A stretch of DNA of 64,000 bases from Rhodococcus sp. OK302 (GCF_002245895.1 NZ_NPJZ01000001.1:2206501-2270500); one strand, 5' to 3'. Shown: positions 33,635 to 42,721, counted from the stretch's first letter. Made by a program: numbers and translations. Notes: a model not told the origin generated them from the sequence alone.

Positions 33635-34605
33635 GCGCACCCACTGATGTCCGTCCCGACGAGTCGGTAGCCGAACAGAAACTCCCGGATTCGGAGCTTG
33701 TAGTCGCTCGAACCTGGCATCCGTTTCGGTGGGTGATCAGCGCGATCGTGCTCGTTCTTCTTGCCCAGTTCATTCACGGACTTGTTGTCAATCCGGGCTG
33801 GGACTGGCCGACATTCGCCCAGTACTTCACCGCGAAATCGGTGCTGGCTGCGCTGTGGATGACGATCAAGCTGACGTTGTGGGGAACGTTCCTCGGGTTC
33901 GGCCTCGGTGTCTTCCTGGCGCTCGGCCGACTGTCGAAGAATCCTGTACTGCAGGTGATCGCCTGGACCTACATCTGGGCGTTCCGCTCGATTCCGCTGA
34001 TCGTGCAGTTGCTCTTCTGGTTCAACATCACGTACCTCTACCAGACGCTTTCTCTCGGAATACCGTTCGGCCCGGAGTTCTTCACGTTCCAGGTCAGTGG
34101 TGTAATCGGTGGATTCACTGCAGCAGTAATAGGTTTGGCACTACACCAGGCTGCGTACTCGGCGGAGATCATCCGATCCGGCATCATCTCGGTAGATCAC
34201 GGACAGATCGAAGCGGCCCATTCTCTCGGTATACCTCGCAGTCGACAGTTCTTCAAAATCATTCTGCCGCAGGCGATGCGGGCGATACTTCCCAACGCTG
34301 CCAATGAAGTGATCGGACTTTTCAAGGGCACGTCCATCGTCTCGACCATGGCGATCGCCGAGCTGTTCTATCAGGTGCAGGTCATCTTCGGGCGCAACGG
34401 CCGAGTGGTTCCACTGCTGATGGTCGCAACCATCTGGTACATCATTCTCACCACACTGCTGTCCATCGGCCAGTACTACGTCGAGAGGCACTACGCCCGT
34501 GGGTCGGCACGTGCTCTCCCGTTGACCCCTTTGCAGAAGGTGCGCAACAAGTTCGAAGAGATTCGCGATGCGCGTCTCGACATTCCGAGAGGTGCTACGC
34601 GATGA
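33631..34605 (+). CDS. Polar amino-acid-type ABC transporter permease
   Basis: A 324-residue HisM/TcyL-type permease. The N-terminal 30 residues are cytoplasmic; helices follow between about 32 and 290. The '[21 protein letters not shown]' helix and the ATPase-contact loop '[41 protein letters not shown]' (EAA-type) are classic for the polar amino-acid family. A C-terminal extension of about 40 residues is charged. It is the first large gene after the SAM riboswitch and overlaps the ATPase gene by 4 bases. Only one permease gene is present, so it probably forms a homodimer. The substrate is likely a sulfur amino acid, inferred from the riboswitch. Confidence 0.92.
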   Translation: MSAPTDVRPDESVAEQKLPDSELVVARTWHPFRWVISAIVLVLLAQFIHGLVVNPGWDWPTFAQYFTAKSVLAALWMTIKLTLWGTFLGFGLGVFLALGRLSKNPVLQVIAWTYIWAFRSIPLIVQLLFWFNITYLYQTLSLGIPFGPEFFTFQVSGVIGGFTAAVIGLALHQAAYSAEIIRSGIISVDHGQIEAAHSLGIPRSRQFFKIILPQAMRAILPNAANEVIGLFKGTSIVSTMAIAELFYQVQVIFGRNGRVVPLLMVATIWYIILTTLLSIGQYYVERHYARGSARALPLTPLQKVRNKFEEIRDARLDIPRGATR

Positions 34606-35387
34606 CTGCAGAACTGATCGACAATGCGGCGTATGCCGTTGAAGCGCGTGGGATCCATAAGTCATTCGGCGCCTTGGAAGTGCTTGCCGGAGTTGACCTC
34701 CTGGTCCGCAAGGGCGAGGTGACGGTCATCCTCGGGCCGTCCGGTTCCGGCAAGTCCACACTGCTGCGCACTCTCAATCATCTCGAGAAGGTCGATCGTG
34801 GCACCGTGCGCATCGACGGAGAACTGATCGGATACCGGCGCAAGGGAAATCGGCTCCACGAACTCCGCGACCGCGAGATTCTGAAGCAGCGCTCGCGCAT
34901 CGGGTTCGTGTTCCAGAACTTCAACTTGTTCCCACATCTGACCGCACTCGAGAACGTCGTGGAAGCACCACTGTCGGCGCAGAAGCGCGACCGTGACGAG
35001 GTATACCGAGAAGCGAGGGCTTTGCTCGAAAGGGTGGGCGTAGCCGACAAGGCCGACCAATATCCGCGGCAGCTTTCCGGTGGCCAGCAGCAGCGTGTTG
35101 CTATCGCCCGAGCCTTGGCACTGCGGCCCGCAGTGATTCTCTTCGACGAACCGACGTCGGCGCTCGACCCCGAACTGGTCGGCGAAGTTCTCGAGGTACT
35201 GGCCCAATTGGCCCGTGACGGAGCCACTCTGGTCATCGTCACCCACGAGGTCGGGTTTGCCCGCGAAGTCGCCGATACCGCCGTGTTCATGGACGGCGGG
35301 GTGATCGTCGAGCAGGGTCCTCCATCACAGGTTATCGACAATCCGGTCCACGAACGCACCAAAGCTTTTCTCTCTCGCGTCCTCTGA
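34602..35387 (+). CDS. Polar amino-acid-type ABC transporter ATPase
   Basis: A 261-residue ATPase with Walker [10 protein letters not shown] at 45-53, signature '[18 protein letters not shown]', Walker B '[16 protein letters not shown]' and H-loop '[16 protein letters not shown]'. All are intact and typical of the GlnQ/TcyN/HisP class. The ATG overlaps the permease stop (ATGA). It powers uptake together with the permease and the lipoprotein encoded next. Confidence 0.95.
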   Translation: MTAELIDNAAYAVEARGIHKSFGALEVLAGVDLLVRKGEVTVILGPSGSGKSTLLRTLNHLEKVDRGTVRIDGELIGYRRKGNRLHELRDREILKQRSRIGFVFQNFNLFPHLTALENVVEAPLSAQKRDRDEVYREARALLERVGVADKADQYPRQLSGGQQQRVAIARALALRPAVILFDEPTSALDPELVGEVLEVLAQLARDGATLVIVTHEVGFAREVADTAVFMDGGVIVEQGPPSQVIDNPVHERTKAFLSRVL

Positions 35388-35421
35388 CGCGCTCATAGTC
35401 GTTTCCCGAAAGGAATTCTTG

Positions 35422-36393
35422 ATGTTCTCCTCATCCCGTCGCGCTACCTTTCTTATCTCGGGTCTTGCAGTTGTCGGACTCCTGAGTGCTGCGTGCAGCA
35501 GTGCCGATGCCGAACCTGATGGCGGAAACACCACTGCTGCTGCGGGTTACAACCTCACTGTGGATCAGAATCGCATTACCGCCGATCGAGTGGACGTGAT
35601 CGCAGCCGAGGTGCCCCAAGCTATTCGCGACCGTGGCACTCTGCGTGTCACCGGTAGTGCCGGATCTGCTCCGCCTCTGAGGTTCTACGCCGACGACGAC
35701 AAGACATTGATCGGATCCGAAACCGACTTCGCCTACCTGATCGGTGACGTTCTCGGGTTGAAGGTAGACCTGCAGACAGCCGACTGGGCGCAGAATTTTG
35801 TTCGCATCGATTCCGGTGAGGCGGACGCATTCCTGTCCAATGTGACTGTCACAGAAGAACGTAAGGAAAAGTATGACTTCGCGACCTATCGCCTCGACAC
35901 TTTGGCCTTCGAAGCGAAGAAGGGATCGGGAATCTCCATCAAGGACCCCCAGGACGTCGCGGGACTCAAGATAGCCGTCGGATCCGGAACCAATCAGGAA
36001 GCGCTGCTGGTCAAATGGAGTGAGCAGAACGTCGCGGCCGGCTTGGCGCCCACCGACATTTCCTACTACCAGAACACCACTGACTACTACCTGCCTTTGC
36101 AGTCCGGTCGTATTGACGCGTACTTCGGTCCGAACCCGTCTTCACAGTTCCATGCCAAGCAGTCGGGTGAAACCGAGGTGGTGGGGGAGTTCTCCGGCGC
36201 CGGTGACACTCTGCAAGGTCAGATTGCAGTGTTGGTGAAGAAGGACACCGGACTGATCAAGGCAATCAACGACGCCATCAACCTCACGATCGAAAACGGC
36301 ACGTACCAGCAGATCCTCGAACGCTGGAATATCACCAGCGAAGCTGTGGACACCTCGCTGATCAATCCGCCCGGTCTCCCGAAGACCAAGTGA
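35422..36393 (+). CDS. Amino-acid-binding lipoprotein of the SAM-riboswitch operon
   Basis: A 323-residue solute-binding protein. The signal peptide ends in a lipobox L-S-A-A-C with the lipidated Cys at residue 25. A SBP_bac_3 fold follows: 'AIRDRGTLRVTGSAGSAPPLRFYADDD', 'GSETDFAYLIGDVLGLKVDL', 'ERKEKYDFATYRLDTLAFE' and 'GLKIAVGSGTNQEALLVKW'. ATG 35422 is preferred over the adjacent TTG because GAAAGGAA is well spaced. Its place directly after the permease and ATPase genes makes it the specificity subunit. Ligand prediction from the riboswitch: cystine, methionine or an S-modified cysteine. Confidence 0.92.
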   Translation: MFSSSRRATFLISGLAVVGLLSAACSSADAEPDGGNTTAAAGYNLTVDQNRITADRVDVIAAEVPQAIRDRGTLRVTGSAGSAPPLRFYADDDKTLIGSETDFAYLIGDVLGLKVDLQTADWAQNFVRIDSGEADAFLSNVTVTEERKEKYDFATYRLDTLAFEAKKGSGISIKDPQDVAGLKIAVGSGTNQEALLVKWSEQNVAAGLAPTDISYYQNTTDYYLPLQSGRIDAYFGPNPSSQFHAKQSGETEVVGEFSGAGDTLQGQIAVLVKKDTGLIKAINDAINLTIENGTYQQILERWNITSEAVDTSLINPPGLPKTK

Positions 36394-36402
36394 GCCGAGA
36401 CA

Positions 36403-37518
36403 ATGAGTGACATCGTCGATGTGATTGTCATCGGTGGAGGGCTCGTCGGGTCCTCCGCCGCCTGGCAACTCGCCAAGCGAGACCGAAGCGTCGTTCAGCT
36501 CGAGCAGTACGGTCCGAAGCACAAACATGGTGCATCGCACGGCACCTCACGCATCTACCGGCAGGCCTACGACAATCACCTGTACACCGGCTTGGCTGCT
36601 GCGGCTTTGCCGCTGTGGCGGGAACTGGAGACCACAACCGATATCGGTTTCCTCGAGTTGACCGGGGCCGTCGACCATGGATTACCCGAAGCGGTTCTGA
36701 GTAAGGCGCGCATTCTGGTGGAGGCCGGAATCAAGGGTGAGATCCTGACTCCGGCCGAGGCATCCGCTCGTTGGCCGGGACTGCGATTCGACACCACCGT
36801 GCTGCATCACCCCGATGCGGGACGATTGCACGCCGACCGGGCGGTGACCGCGCTGAAGGCGGGAGCGGCATTCGCGGGAGCCGAGGTTCGCCACAACACG
36901 CGCGTGCTGTCGGTCGTGGAAGCGTCGTACGGTGTCGACGTCATCACTGACGGCGAGGCGCTACGGGCTCGGCATGTCGTGATTGCAGCCGGCGCGTGGA
37001 CTGGAGAGTTGATCGATCGGAGCGGATTCCGTTCTGCGATCGAGTTGCCGACATTGGTTACGACGCAGGAACAGCCGGCACATTTTGCTCCTCTTGATCC
37101 GGGTGTTCATTGGCCCAGCTTCGTTCATCACGCCGGGGCTGAGTTGACCACTGCCGGGATCTACGGACTCGGATCCGATGATGGCATCAAGATCGGCGAG
37201 CATGCGACCGGCCCGGTCGTGACTCCGGAAACGCGAGACTACATCGCTGATGCTGCCGGTCAGCATCGGCTGGTGGAGTACGCCGAATCATGGTTGCCCG
37301 GTGTGGATTCGGCATCGGTGGAATCGGTCACCTGCCTGTACACCAGCACTCCGGACAGTAATTTCGTCATCGACCGCGTCGGCGCCGTCACCGTCGCCGC
37401 AGGCTTCTCGGGCCACGGATTCAAATTCGGGCCGGCGCTGGGCGAACTCGTATCGGATCTGGTAGACGGAAATACATTGCCTCCGGACCTGTTTCGACTG
37501 GGCGAGCGAGGAAAATGA
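36403..37518 (+). CDS. Monomeric sarcosine oxidase / N-methyltryptophan oxidase-like flavoenzyme
   Basis: A 371-residue FAD-dependent amine oxidase. The Rossmann motif 'VIVIGGGLVGSSAAWQLA' opens the chain, then 'GASHGTSRIYRQAY' as in the MSOX/SolA family. The motif V-T-C-L-Y-T with C311 corresponds to the Cys that carries covalent FAD in monomeric sarcosine oxidase, and 'AAGFSGHGFKFGPALGEL' closes the flavin site. It should oxidise a secondary (N-alkylated) amino acid to an imine, releasing hydrogen peroxide. It sits between the uptake genes and the acetyltransferase in the SAM-controlled operon and overlaps the latter by 4 bases, so its substrate is probably an imported or intermediate sulfur amino acid. 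Confidence 0.88.
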   Translation: MSDIVDVIVIGGGLVGSSAAWQLAKRDRSVVQLEQYGPKHKHGASHGTSRIYRQAYDNHLYTGLAAAALPLWRELETTTDIGFLELTGAVDHGLPEAVLSKARILVEAGIKGEILTPAEASARWPGLRFDTTVLHHPDAGRLHADRAVTALKAGAAFAGAEVRHNTRVLSVVEASYGVDVITDGEALRARHVVIAAGAWTGELIDRSGFRSAIELPTLVTTQEQPAHFAPLDPGVHWPSFVHHAGAELTTAGIYGLGSDDGIKIGEHATGPVVTPETRDYIADAAGQHRLVEYAESWLPGVDSASVESVTCLYTSTPDSNFVIDRVGAVTVAAGFSGHGFKFGPALGELVSDLVDGNTLPPDLFRLGERGK

Positions 37519-38162
37519 CCGAAAGACTTGATTCGAGAAATGGAGGAAACGCCGTGACTCTGGAACTCGCGGGAATCGGCGGTGTCGAGGTTCGTTCGGT
37601 GTCACAAACGGATCCGTTGGCCGCGCCGCTCATCGCGGAACTTGCCGACGAATACAGTTCGAGATACGGCGGAACTCGTGAAGCCGTGTTCGAGGATCTG
37701 ACAACGTACCCGGCGGAAGAATTTGCGACGCCGTGCGGAGCGCTGCTGGTTCTGGTTCACGATGGTCAGCCGATTGCCGGTGGAGCATTTCGTCAATTCG
37801 ATTCCGTTACTGCGGAATTGAAGAGGATCTGGACGTCGTCGGACCACCGGAGGCGAGGCCTCGGAAAGATTGTCGTCCGAGAACTGGAACTGGAGATCGC
37901 GCGTCGTGGCTACCGCAAGGTGTACCTGACGACGGGTCCACGGCAACCCGAAGCGGTGGCGCTGTATCTGTCTTGCGGATACACACCGTTGTATGACGCG
38001 ACGCTGTCACCCCTCGAAGTGGGTATTCACCCGTTCGAGAAGGAACTGCGGATCCGGCACGACTATGACAGAAGGGTGCCGGCAGCCCTGCCCAAGACCG
38101 TCTCGAGGGATCGAGACGCCTGGCTCCACGAAGTCGCAGCAAGCTTGCGAGTAATCGGGTGA
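37515..38162 (+). CDS. GNAT acetyltransferase of the SAM-riboswitch operon
   Basis: A 215-residue acetyltransferase. The acetyl-CoA site is 'IWTSSDHRRRGLGKIVVRELE' split across strand and loop, followed by 'RKVYLTTGPRQPEAVALYLSCGYTPLY'. About 60 residues extend past the core fold. By position it parallels SnaA in the B. subtilis S-(2-succino)cysteine/S-methylcysteine operon, which N-acetylates the substrate before monooxygenation; this role is inferred from context. It overlaps the flavin oxidase gene (ATGA). Note that no deacetylase gene like sndA is found in the operon. Confidence 0.85.
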   Translation: MTERLDSRNGGNAVTLELAGIGGVEVRSVSQTDPLAAPLIAELADEYSSRYGGTREAVFEDLTTYPAEEFATPCGALLVLVHDGQPIAGGAFRQFDSVTAELKRIWTSSDHRRRGLGKIVVRELELEIARRGYRKVYLTTGPRQPEAVALYLSCGYTPLYDATLSPLEVGIHPFEKELRIRHDYDRRVPAALPKTVSRDRDAWLHEVAASLRVIG

Positions 38163-38186
38163 GTCACTCAACACGAAAGGCTGAAC

Positions 38187-39305
38187 ATGTCCGAGCGTAA
38201 TTCCGAAGCATTTCTGGTCGGCCTCGAATTCGAGGGCACCGGAGTGCATCCCCATTCTTGGCGCCGCGAGGATTCGCGGGCCGAAGAACTCTTCACAGCG
38301 TCGTACTGGGTGGACCTTGTGACGGCCGCTGATCGCGGCGGAGTAGACCTCGCCTTTTTTCCGGATTCGTTTGCCCTGCAGGCAGAGGGCCGGCAGGCGA
38401 CGCGTGGACGGCTCGAAGCGGTCGCGACCGCTGCTCGGCTGAGCGCAGTGACATCGCGGATCGGATTGATTCCCACCGCAACTGTCACACACACCGAACC
38501 GTTCCACATCTCCAAGGCAATCGCGAGCATCGACTTCTCTTCCTCCGGTAGGGCCGGGTGGCAGGTCGAGGTGTCGGATACCGACGTGGAGGTGTCCCTG
38601 TTCGGCCGGAAGACTCTGCAGAGCAACGAATCTTTGTGGGAGGAAGCGTCAGAAGCCATCGAGGTGGTCAGCCGGCTGTGGGACAGCTGGGAGGACGATG
38701 CCGAGATCCGTGACGCCGCGACCGGCCGATTCATCGATCGGGACAAGCTCCACTACATCGACTTCGAAGGAAAGAACTTCTCGGTCAAGGGGCCGTCCAT
38801 TACCCCGCGTTCGCCGCAGGGACAGCCGCTGATCACCGTGGATGCGAGCCGCCTCGAGGCACGCGAGTTGGCCGTACAGCGCGGCGATCTCATCCGAATC
38901 TCTGCCTCCGACGTCAACGAGGCCAGTGCTACCGCTCGGCTGGTCCACGACCACGCTGCGAAGATCGACCGGTGCGTGCGAGTTCTGCTTGACGTCGACG
39001 TCCTGCTCGGGGCCGATCGGGGAGCGGCGGACGACGCGTTGGCCGAACTCGAAGAATGGGCCGCCGCGCCCTATGTACCGAAATCTCTGTTCTACCGCGG
39101 TGATTCCGCCGGGCTCATCGCTCTGCTTCGCGAGATTCGTGGAAATTCTGGTCTCGACGGTGTGGTCCTGCGACCGCTGGCCTTGGCATCCGGAGTGGAA
39201 AAGATCGCCGCCGACGTGCTGCCAGAACTGAATCTGCGACCGAGAACCGGCCCGACCCTACGCGAGCGGCTGGGATTCGAACTTCCCGTCAATCAGTTTG
39301 CGTAA
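38187..39305 (+). CDS. Luciferase-like flavin-dependent monooxygenase (NtaA/SnaA-type), first copy
   Basis: A 372-residue bacterial-luciferase-like (LLM) TIM-barrel protein. 'AADRGGVDLAFFPDSFAL' is the beta-2/alpha-2 region, 'SRIGLIPTATVTHTEPFHISKAIASIDFSSSGRAGW' the NtaA-type core, and 'IEVVSRLWDSWEDDA' and 'SPQGQPLITVDAS' also match the nitrilotriacetate/desulfurising monooxygenase branch. It uses reduced FMN supplied by a separate reductase, which is not encoded here. It lacks part of the C-terminal barrel seen in the next gene (372 versus 456 residues), so it could be a diverged partner of it. Ribosome site GAAAGG precedes ATG 38187. Confidence 0.85.
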   Translation: MSERNSEAFLVGLEFEGTGVHPHSWRREDSRAEELFTASYWVDLVTAADRGGVDLAFFPDSFALQAEGRQATRGRLEAVATAARLSAVTSRIGLIPTATVTHTEPFHISKAIASIDFSSSGRAGWQVEVSDTDVEVSLFGRKTLQSNESLWEEASEAIEVVSRLWDSWEDDAEIRDAATGRFIDRDKLHYIDFEGKNFSVKGPSITPRSPQGQPLITVDASRLEARELAVQRGDLIRISASDVNEASATARLVHDHAAKIDRCVRVLLDVDVLLGADRGAADDALAELEEWAAAPYVPKSLFYRGDSAGLIALLREIRGNSGLDGVVLRPLALASGVEKIAADVLPELNLRPRTGPTLRERLGFELPVNQFA

Positions 39306-39324
39306 CAAATATTAAGGAAAATTG

Positions 39325-40695
39325 ATGACGCAGAACAGGATTCGCAAGCAAGTTCACCTGGGCGCGCACTTTCCCGGAGTGAACAACACCACGGTGTGGA
39401 CCGACCCGGCTTCGAAGAGTCAAATCGATTTCAGCTCGTTCGAGCACCTTGCGCGCAGCGCTGAGCGCGGATTGTTCGACTTCTTCTTTCTTGCAGAAGG
39501 ATTGCGGCTTCGCGAACATCAAGGCAAGGTTCACGACCTCGATGTTGTCGGGCGGCCCGACACCTTCAGCATCCTCAACGCAGTAGCGGGCGTGACCACA
39601 CACCTCGGTGTGGCCGGAACGATCAACACCACCTTCAATGAACCCTACGAGCTGGCCAAACAGTTCTCCAGCCTCGATCATCTCTCCGACGGTCGCGCTG
39701 CCTGGAACCTGGTCACGTCCTCCGACGCCTTCACCGGAGAGAACTTCCGTCGCGGTGGGTATCTGGAGCACTCCCAGCGTTATGCCCGTGCCAATGAATT
39801 GGTAGATGCGGTACGGACCCTGTGGGACAGTTGGAGCACCGATCGACCACTGGTCGATCGTGAACGCGGGATTTTCGCAACAGATCAGCAGGTCGGCCAG
39901 TTCTCGCATACCGGAGAACAGTTCGACATCTCGGGGCGTTTCGAACTGCCGCGCAGTCCGCAAGGGCATCCAGTTTTGTTGCAAGCAGGCGATTCCGACG
40001 AAGGTCGAGAGTTCGGTGCCGCCAAGGCCGACGCCATCTTCACCGGTCACGGAACCCTCGACGCCGGCAAAGCCTTCTACGCAGACGTGAAGGGGCGTCT
40101 CGCCAAGTACGGACGAACGCACGCCGACCTCAAAATTCTCCCCGCCGCCACCTTCGTCCTCGGTGACAACGCTGCCGACGCACAGGAGAAGGCGTATCAG
40201 ATCCGGAGGCAGCAGGTCGGCCCCCAGACCGCCATCGCCTTCCTCGAACAGGTGTGGGGCAGAGACCTTTCGCAGTACGACGCCGACGGTCCGCTTCCGA
40301 AGGAAGATCCGACGGACGACGTCAACATCACGCGTGGACGCGTCCGCCATGTCAAGGATCCCCGTGCTGTGGCGGATCAGTGGCGCGCAAAATCGGAGGC
40401 GGAGAACCTGAGCATCCGCGAACTCATCATCGAAGTGACTGCCCGCCAACAGTTTGTGGGTAGCGCTGCGGAGGTGGCAGCTGAGATCGACAGCTACGTT
40501 CAGAGCGATGCCAGTGACGGCTTCATCCTCGTTCCTCACCTCACGCCGGCTGGCCTCGACGAGTTCATCGACACCGTGGTGCCGGAACTGCAGGACCGCG
40601 GCAGTTTCCGCACCGAATACGCCGGAACCACACTGCGCAGCCACCTGGGTTTGCGCCATCCCCACGAGCAGGCTGAAGGAGTCCGCGCATCATGA
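39325..40695 (+). CDS. Luciferase-like monooxygenase, NtaA/YtnJ (CmoJ)-type
   Basis: A 456-residue LLM monooxygenase with the full NtaA/SoxA/YtnJ architecture: 'FEHLARSAERGLFDFFFLAEGLRLRE', 'THLGVAGTINTTFNEPYELAKQFSSLDHLSDGRAAWNLVTS', 'NELVDAVRTLWDSW', 'RSPQGHPVLLQAGDSDEGREFGA' and 'ADAIFTGHG'. In B. subtilis the relative YtnJ (CmoJ) oxidises N-acetylated S-modified cysteine. The operon context supports a similar C-S cleaving or sulfur-oxidising step. ATG 39325 is preferred to the TTG at 39322 (AAGGA lies upstream). Its end overlaps the DUF1684 gene by 4 bases. Confidence 0.92.
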   Translation: MTQNRIRKQVHLGAHFPGVNNTTVWTDPASKSQIDFSSFEHLARSAERGLFDFFFLAEGLRLREHQGKVHDLDVVGRPDTFSILNAVAGVTTHLGVAGTINTTFNEPYELAKQFSSLDHLSDGRAAWNLVTSSDAFTGENFRRGGYLEHSQRYARANELVDAVRTLWDSWSTDRPLVDRERGIFATDQQVGQFSHTGEQFDISGRFELPRSPQGHPVLLQAGDSDEGREFGAAKADAIFTGHGTLDAGKAFYADVKGRLAKYGRTHADLKILPAATFVLGDNAADAQEKAYQIRRQQVGPQTAIAFLEQVWGRDLSQYDADGPLPKEDPTDDVNITRGRVRHVKDPRAVADQWRAKSEAENLSIRELIIEVTARQQFVGSAAEVAAEIDSYVQSDASDGFILVPHLTPAGLDEFIDTVVPELQDRGSFRTEYAGTTLRSHLGLRHPHEQAEGVRAS

Positions 40696-41516
40696 CCGAA
40701 ACCGATATTTCCGCCGACACGTTTGTCGACGACTGGAATACATGGCATGCACTGCGCGATAACACATTCCGTGAACCGCTGGGCTGGCTGAGTCTGACTG
40801 CACTGCACTGGCTGGTCGACGCCTATTCGACGTTTCCGGACCTACCGGGGGCGTGGCGAGCAGACCCGGACATCGTGGTCATCACTGCCGAACTGTCGGA
40901 TGACCTTTCGGTCGACGGGGCCGCGGTGGATGGTTCCGCGACCATCACACCAGTCGAAGGTGCGCCGGGAATTATCGTGAAGCACGGACCTCGACTCATC
41001 GAGGTGATTCGTCGTACCGGCAATGTTGCTCTGCGGATTCATGATTCGTCGGCGCCGGCCTTGGCGCAGTTCAGCGGCATCCCGACGTTCACCCCGCGAC
41101 CGGAGTGGGTCGTCGAGGGCGTGTTCACAGCCTTCCCGCAGGTTCGAACAGTGACGACAGGGGCCGTGGTGCCCGGACTCGAGCATCACCACGACGCTCG
41201 GGGGAAAATCAGCTTCGAGCACGACGGCACAGCGTACGAACTGATCGCCTTTGCGGGTCGAGACGAGGGTTTTCACGTCTTGTTCACGGATGCGACGAGT
41301 GGTGTTTCCACCTACCCGGCCGTTCGCTCGTTGCACGTCAGCACACCGACACCGGGAGGCGGCGTGGTTCTCGATTTCAACCGGGCGTCGAATCTGCCGT
41401 GCGCCTTCACCGACTACGCAACCTGCCCCGTAGCGCCGGCCGAGAATCGTCTGCCGTTCGCGGTTGATTCCGGTGAGAAAACCCCGGAAGGCCCCACAGG
41501 AAGGGCACTGATATGA
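40692..41516 (+). CDS. DUF1684 protein in the SAM-riboswitch operon
   Basis: A 274-residue protein of the DUF1684 family. The opening 'DWNTWHALRDNTFREPLGWLSLTALHWL' and the late signature 'DFNRASNLPCAFTDYATCPVAPAENRLPFAVDSGEK' are recognisable. The region between is beta-rich with no membrane helix or signal peptide. The family's enzymatic role is unknown to me. It is locked between two monooxygenase genes with ATGA overlaps on both sides, so it is almost certainly part of the same process. Possible roles are cleaving an oxidised intermediate or assisting the monooxygenases. Confidence 0.9.
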   Translation: MTETDISADTFVDDWNTWHALRDNTFREPLGWLSLTALHWLVDAYSTFPDLPGAWRADPDIVVITAELSDDLSVDGAAVDGSATITPVEGAPGIIVKHGPRLIEVIRRTGNVALRIHDSSAPALAQFSGIPTFTPRPEWVVEGVFTAFPQVRTVTTGAVVPGLEHHHDARGKISFEHDGTAYELIAFAGRDEGFHVLFTDATSGVSTYPAVRSLHVSTPTPGGGVVLDFNRASNLPCAFTDYATCPVAPAENRLPFAVDSGEKTPEGPTGRALI

Positions 41517-42655
41517 CCACTCCACTGTCAATTCTGGATCTGGCACCGATCAGTGAGGGCGGCACAGCCCGTCAAGCGCTGCGGAATTCGTTGGACCTTG
41601 CCCGCTCTGCCGAAGCCTCGGGTTACCGACGGTATTGGGTGGCCGAGCATCACTTTGCCGGTGTGGCAAGTTCGTCGCCGGCTGTTCTGGTGGGGCTTAT
41701 CGCGGCTGCTACCAACACAATTCGTGTCGGATCGGCTGCGGTGCTGCTGGGCAACAACACCGCTGCCGAGGTAGTAGAGGCATTCGGGACCGTGGAAGCG
41801 TTGTACCCCGGACGTATCGATTTGGGAATCGGCCGCTCGGGGCAGCGTCGCGTCGAGGCGCTGAAAGCTGTTGCATCCGAGAAGTTCACATCGGAAAGAG
41901 TGCGTCGGGATACGGTGGTGCGTGAGGGCGTCGTCATCCCGGCGCCCTTTGATCCGACGGGGCTGCTGGCATCACCGCTTCTTCGGGCGTCGTTCGAAGC
42001 TCTTGCCTTTTCGGGTGCTCAGGTTCCCGATTTCGACGAGCAAGTCGATGACATCCTGTCGCTGCTCAACGGAACCTACCGCAGTCGTGACGGCGTCGAA
42101 CTGCATGCGAGCCCGGGCGAAGGAGCGGACCTCGAGTTGTGGGTATTCGGAAGCAGCGCCGGGCCCAGCGCGGAACTTGCCGGGCGGCTCGGCCTGCCCT
42201 TCGGCGCGAACTACCACGTCGCCCCGTCCAGCACCGTCGAGGCGGTGGAGGCATACCGCAGCGCGTTCCGTCCGTCGTCGACGTTGTCGAAACCCTATGT
42301 GGTGGTCTCGGCTGACGTAGTTGCGGCGGAGGACGACGCCACTGCGCGGGAATTGGCGTCCACCTTCGGGCACTGGGCGCACAGCATTCGCAGTGGACAC
42401 GGGGCGATCCCGTATCCGGACCCCGCGACGGCGTTGCCGTTGACTCCGCAGCAGCATGCGGTAGTCGAGGATCGGCTGATCACCCAGTTCGTCGGCTCTC
42501 CCAGCACTGTTGCGGATCGGCTCGACAGTCTGCAGAAACTGACCGGTGCTGACGAATTGGTGATCTCCGGTGTGACCCATCGGCACGAAGATCGTGTGCG
42601 CTCGTACGAGTTGCTGGCCCGGGAGTGGGGGCTGACGGCATTGCTGGCCGCATGA
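41513..42655 (+). CDS. Luciferase-like oxidoreductase, group 1 (YtmO/CmoO- or MsnO8-like)
   Basis: A 380-residue LLM protein of a different branch from the two upstream. 'LSILDLAPISEGGTARQALRNSLDLARSAEASGYRRYWVAEHHFAGVASSSPAVLVG' and 'IRVGSAAVLLGNNTAAEVVEAFGTVEALYPGRIDLGIGRS' are the group-1 signatures, as in B. subtilis YtmO and MsnO8. It has the late 'LWVFGSSAGPSAELAGRLGLPFGANYHV' loop. It is the last gene of the operon, coupled to DUF1684 by an ATGA overlap and followed by a strong hairpin. It probably acts with the NtaA-type enzymes on a sulfur compound. Confidence 0.9.
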   Translation: MTTPLSILDLAPISEGGTARQALRNSLDLARSAEASGYRRYWVAEHHFAGVASSSPAVLVGLIAAATNTIRVGSAAVLLGNNTAAEVVEAFGTVEALYPGRIDLGIGRSGQRRVEALKAVASEKFTSERVRRDTVVREGVVIPAPFDPTGLLASPLLRASFEALAFSGAQVPDFDEQVDDILSLLNGTYRSRDGVELHASPGEGADLELWVFGSSAGPSAELAGRLGLPFGANYHVAPSSTVEAVEAYRSAFRPSSTLSKPYVVVSADVVAAEDDATARELASTFGHWAHSIRSGHGAIPYPDPATALPLTPQQHAVVEDRLITQFVGSPSTVADRLDSLQKLTGADELVISGVTHRHEDRVRSYELLAREWGLTALLAA

Positions 42656-42663
42656 TCGGTCGA

Positions 42664-42721
42664 GTGAGCACCCCCTATGTGAAGTGAGCACCCCTTTCTG
42701 CACGCTGAAAGGGGTGCTCAC
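42664..42721. terminator. Terminator hairpin with repeated arm after the sulfur operon
   Basis: GTGAGCACCCCTTTC (42684-42698) pairs perfectly with GAAAGGGGTGCTCAC (42707-42721). An extra copy of GTGAGCACCCC lies 20 bases upstream at 42664, so two alternative stems are possible. It is placed between convergent genes. Confidence 0.8.

Noticed and set aside
39289..40665. 458-residue minus-strand frame opposite the NtaA-type monooxygenase
   Set aside because: Antisense shadow: the plus-strand gene shows complete family signatures and operon overlaps, the minus-strand text shows none.
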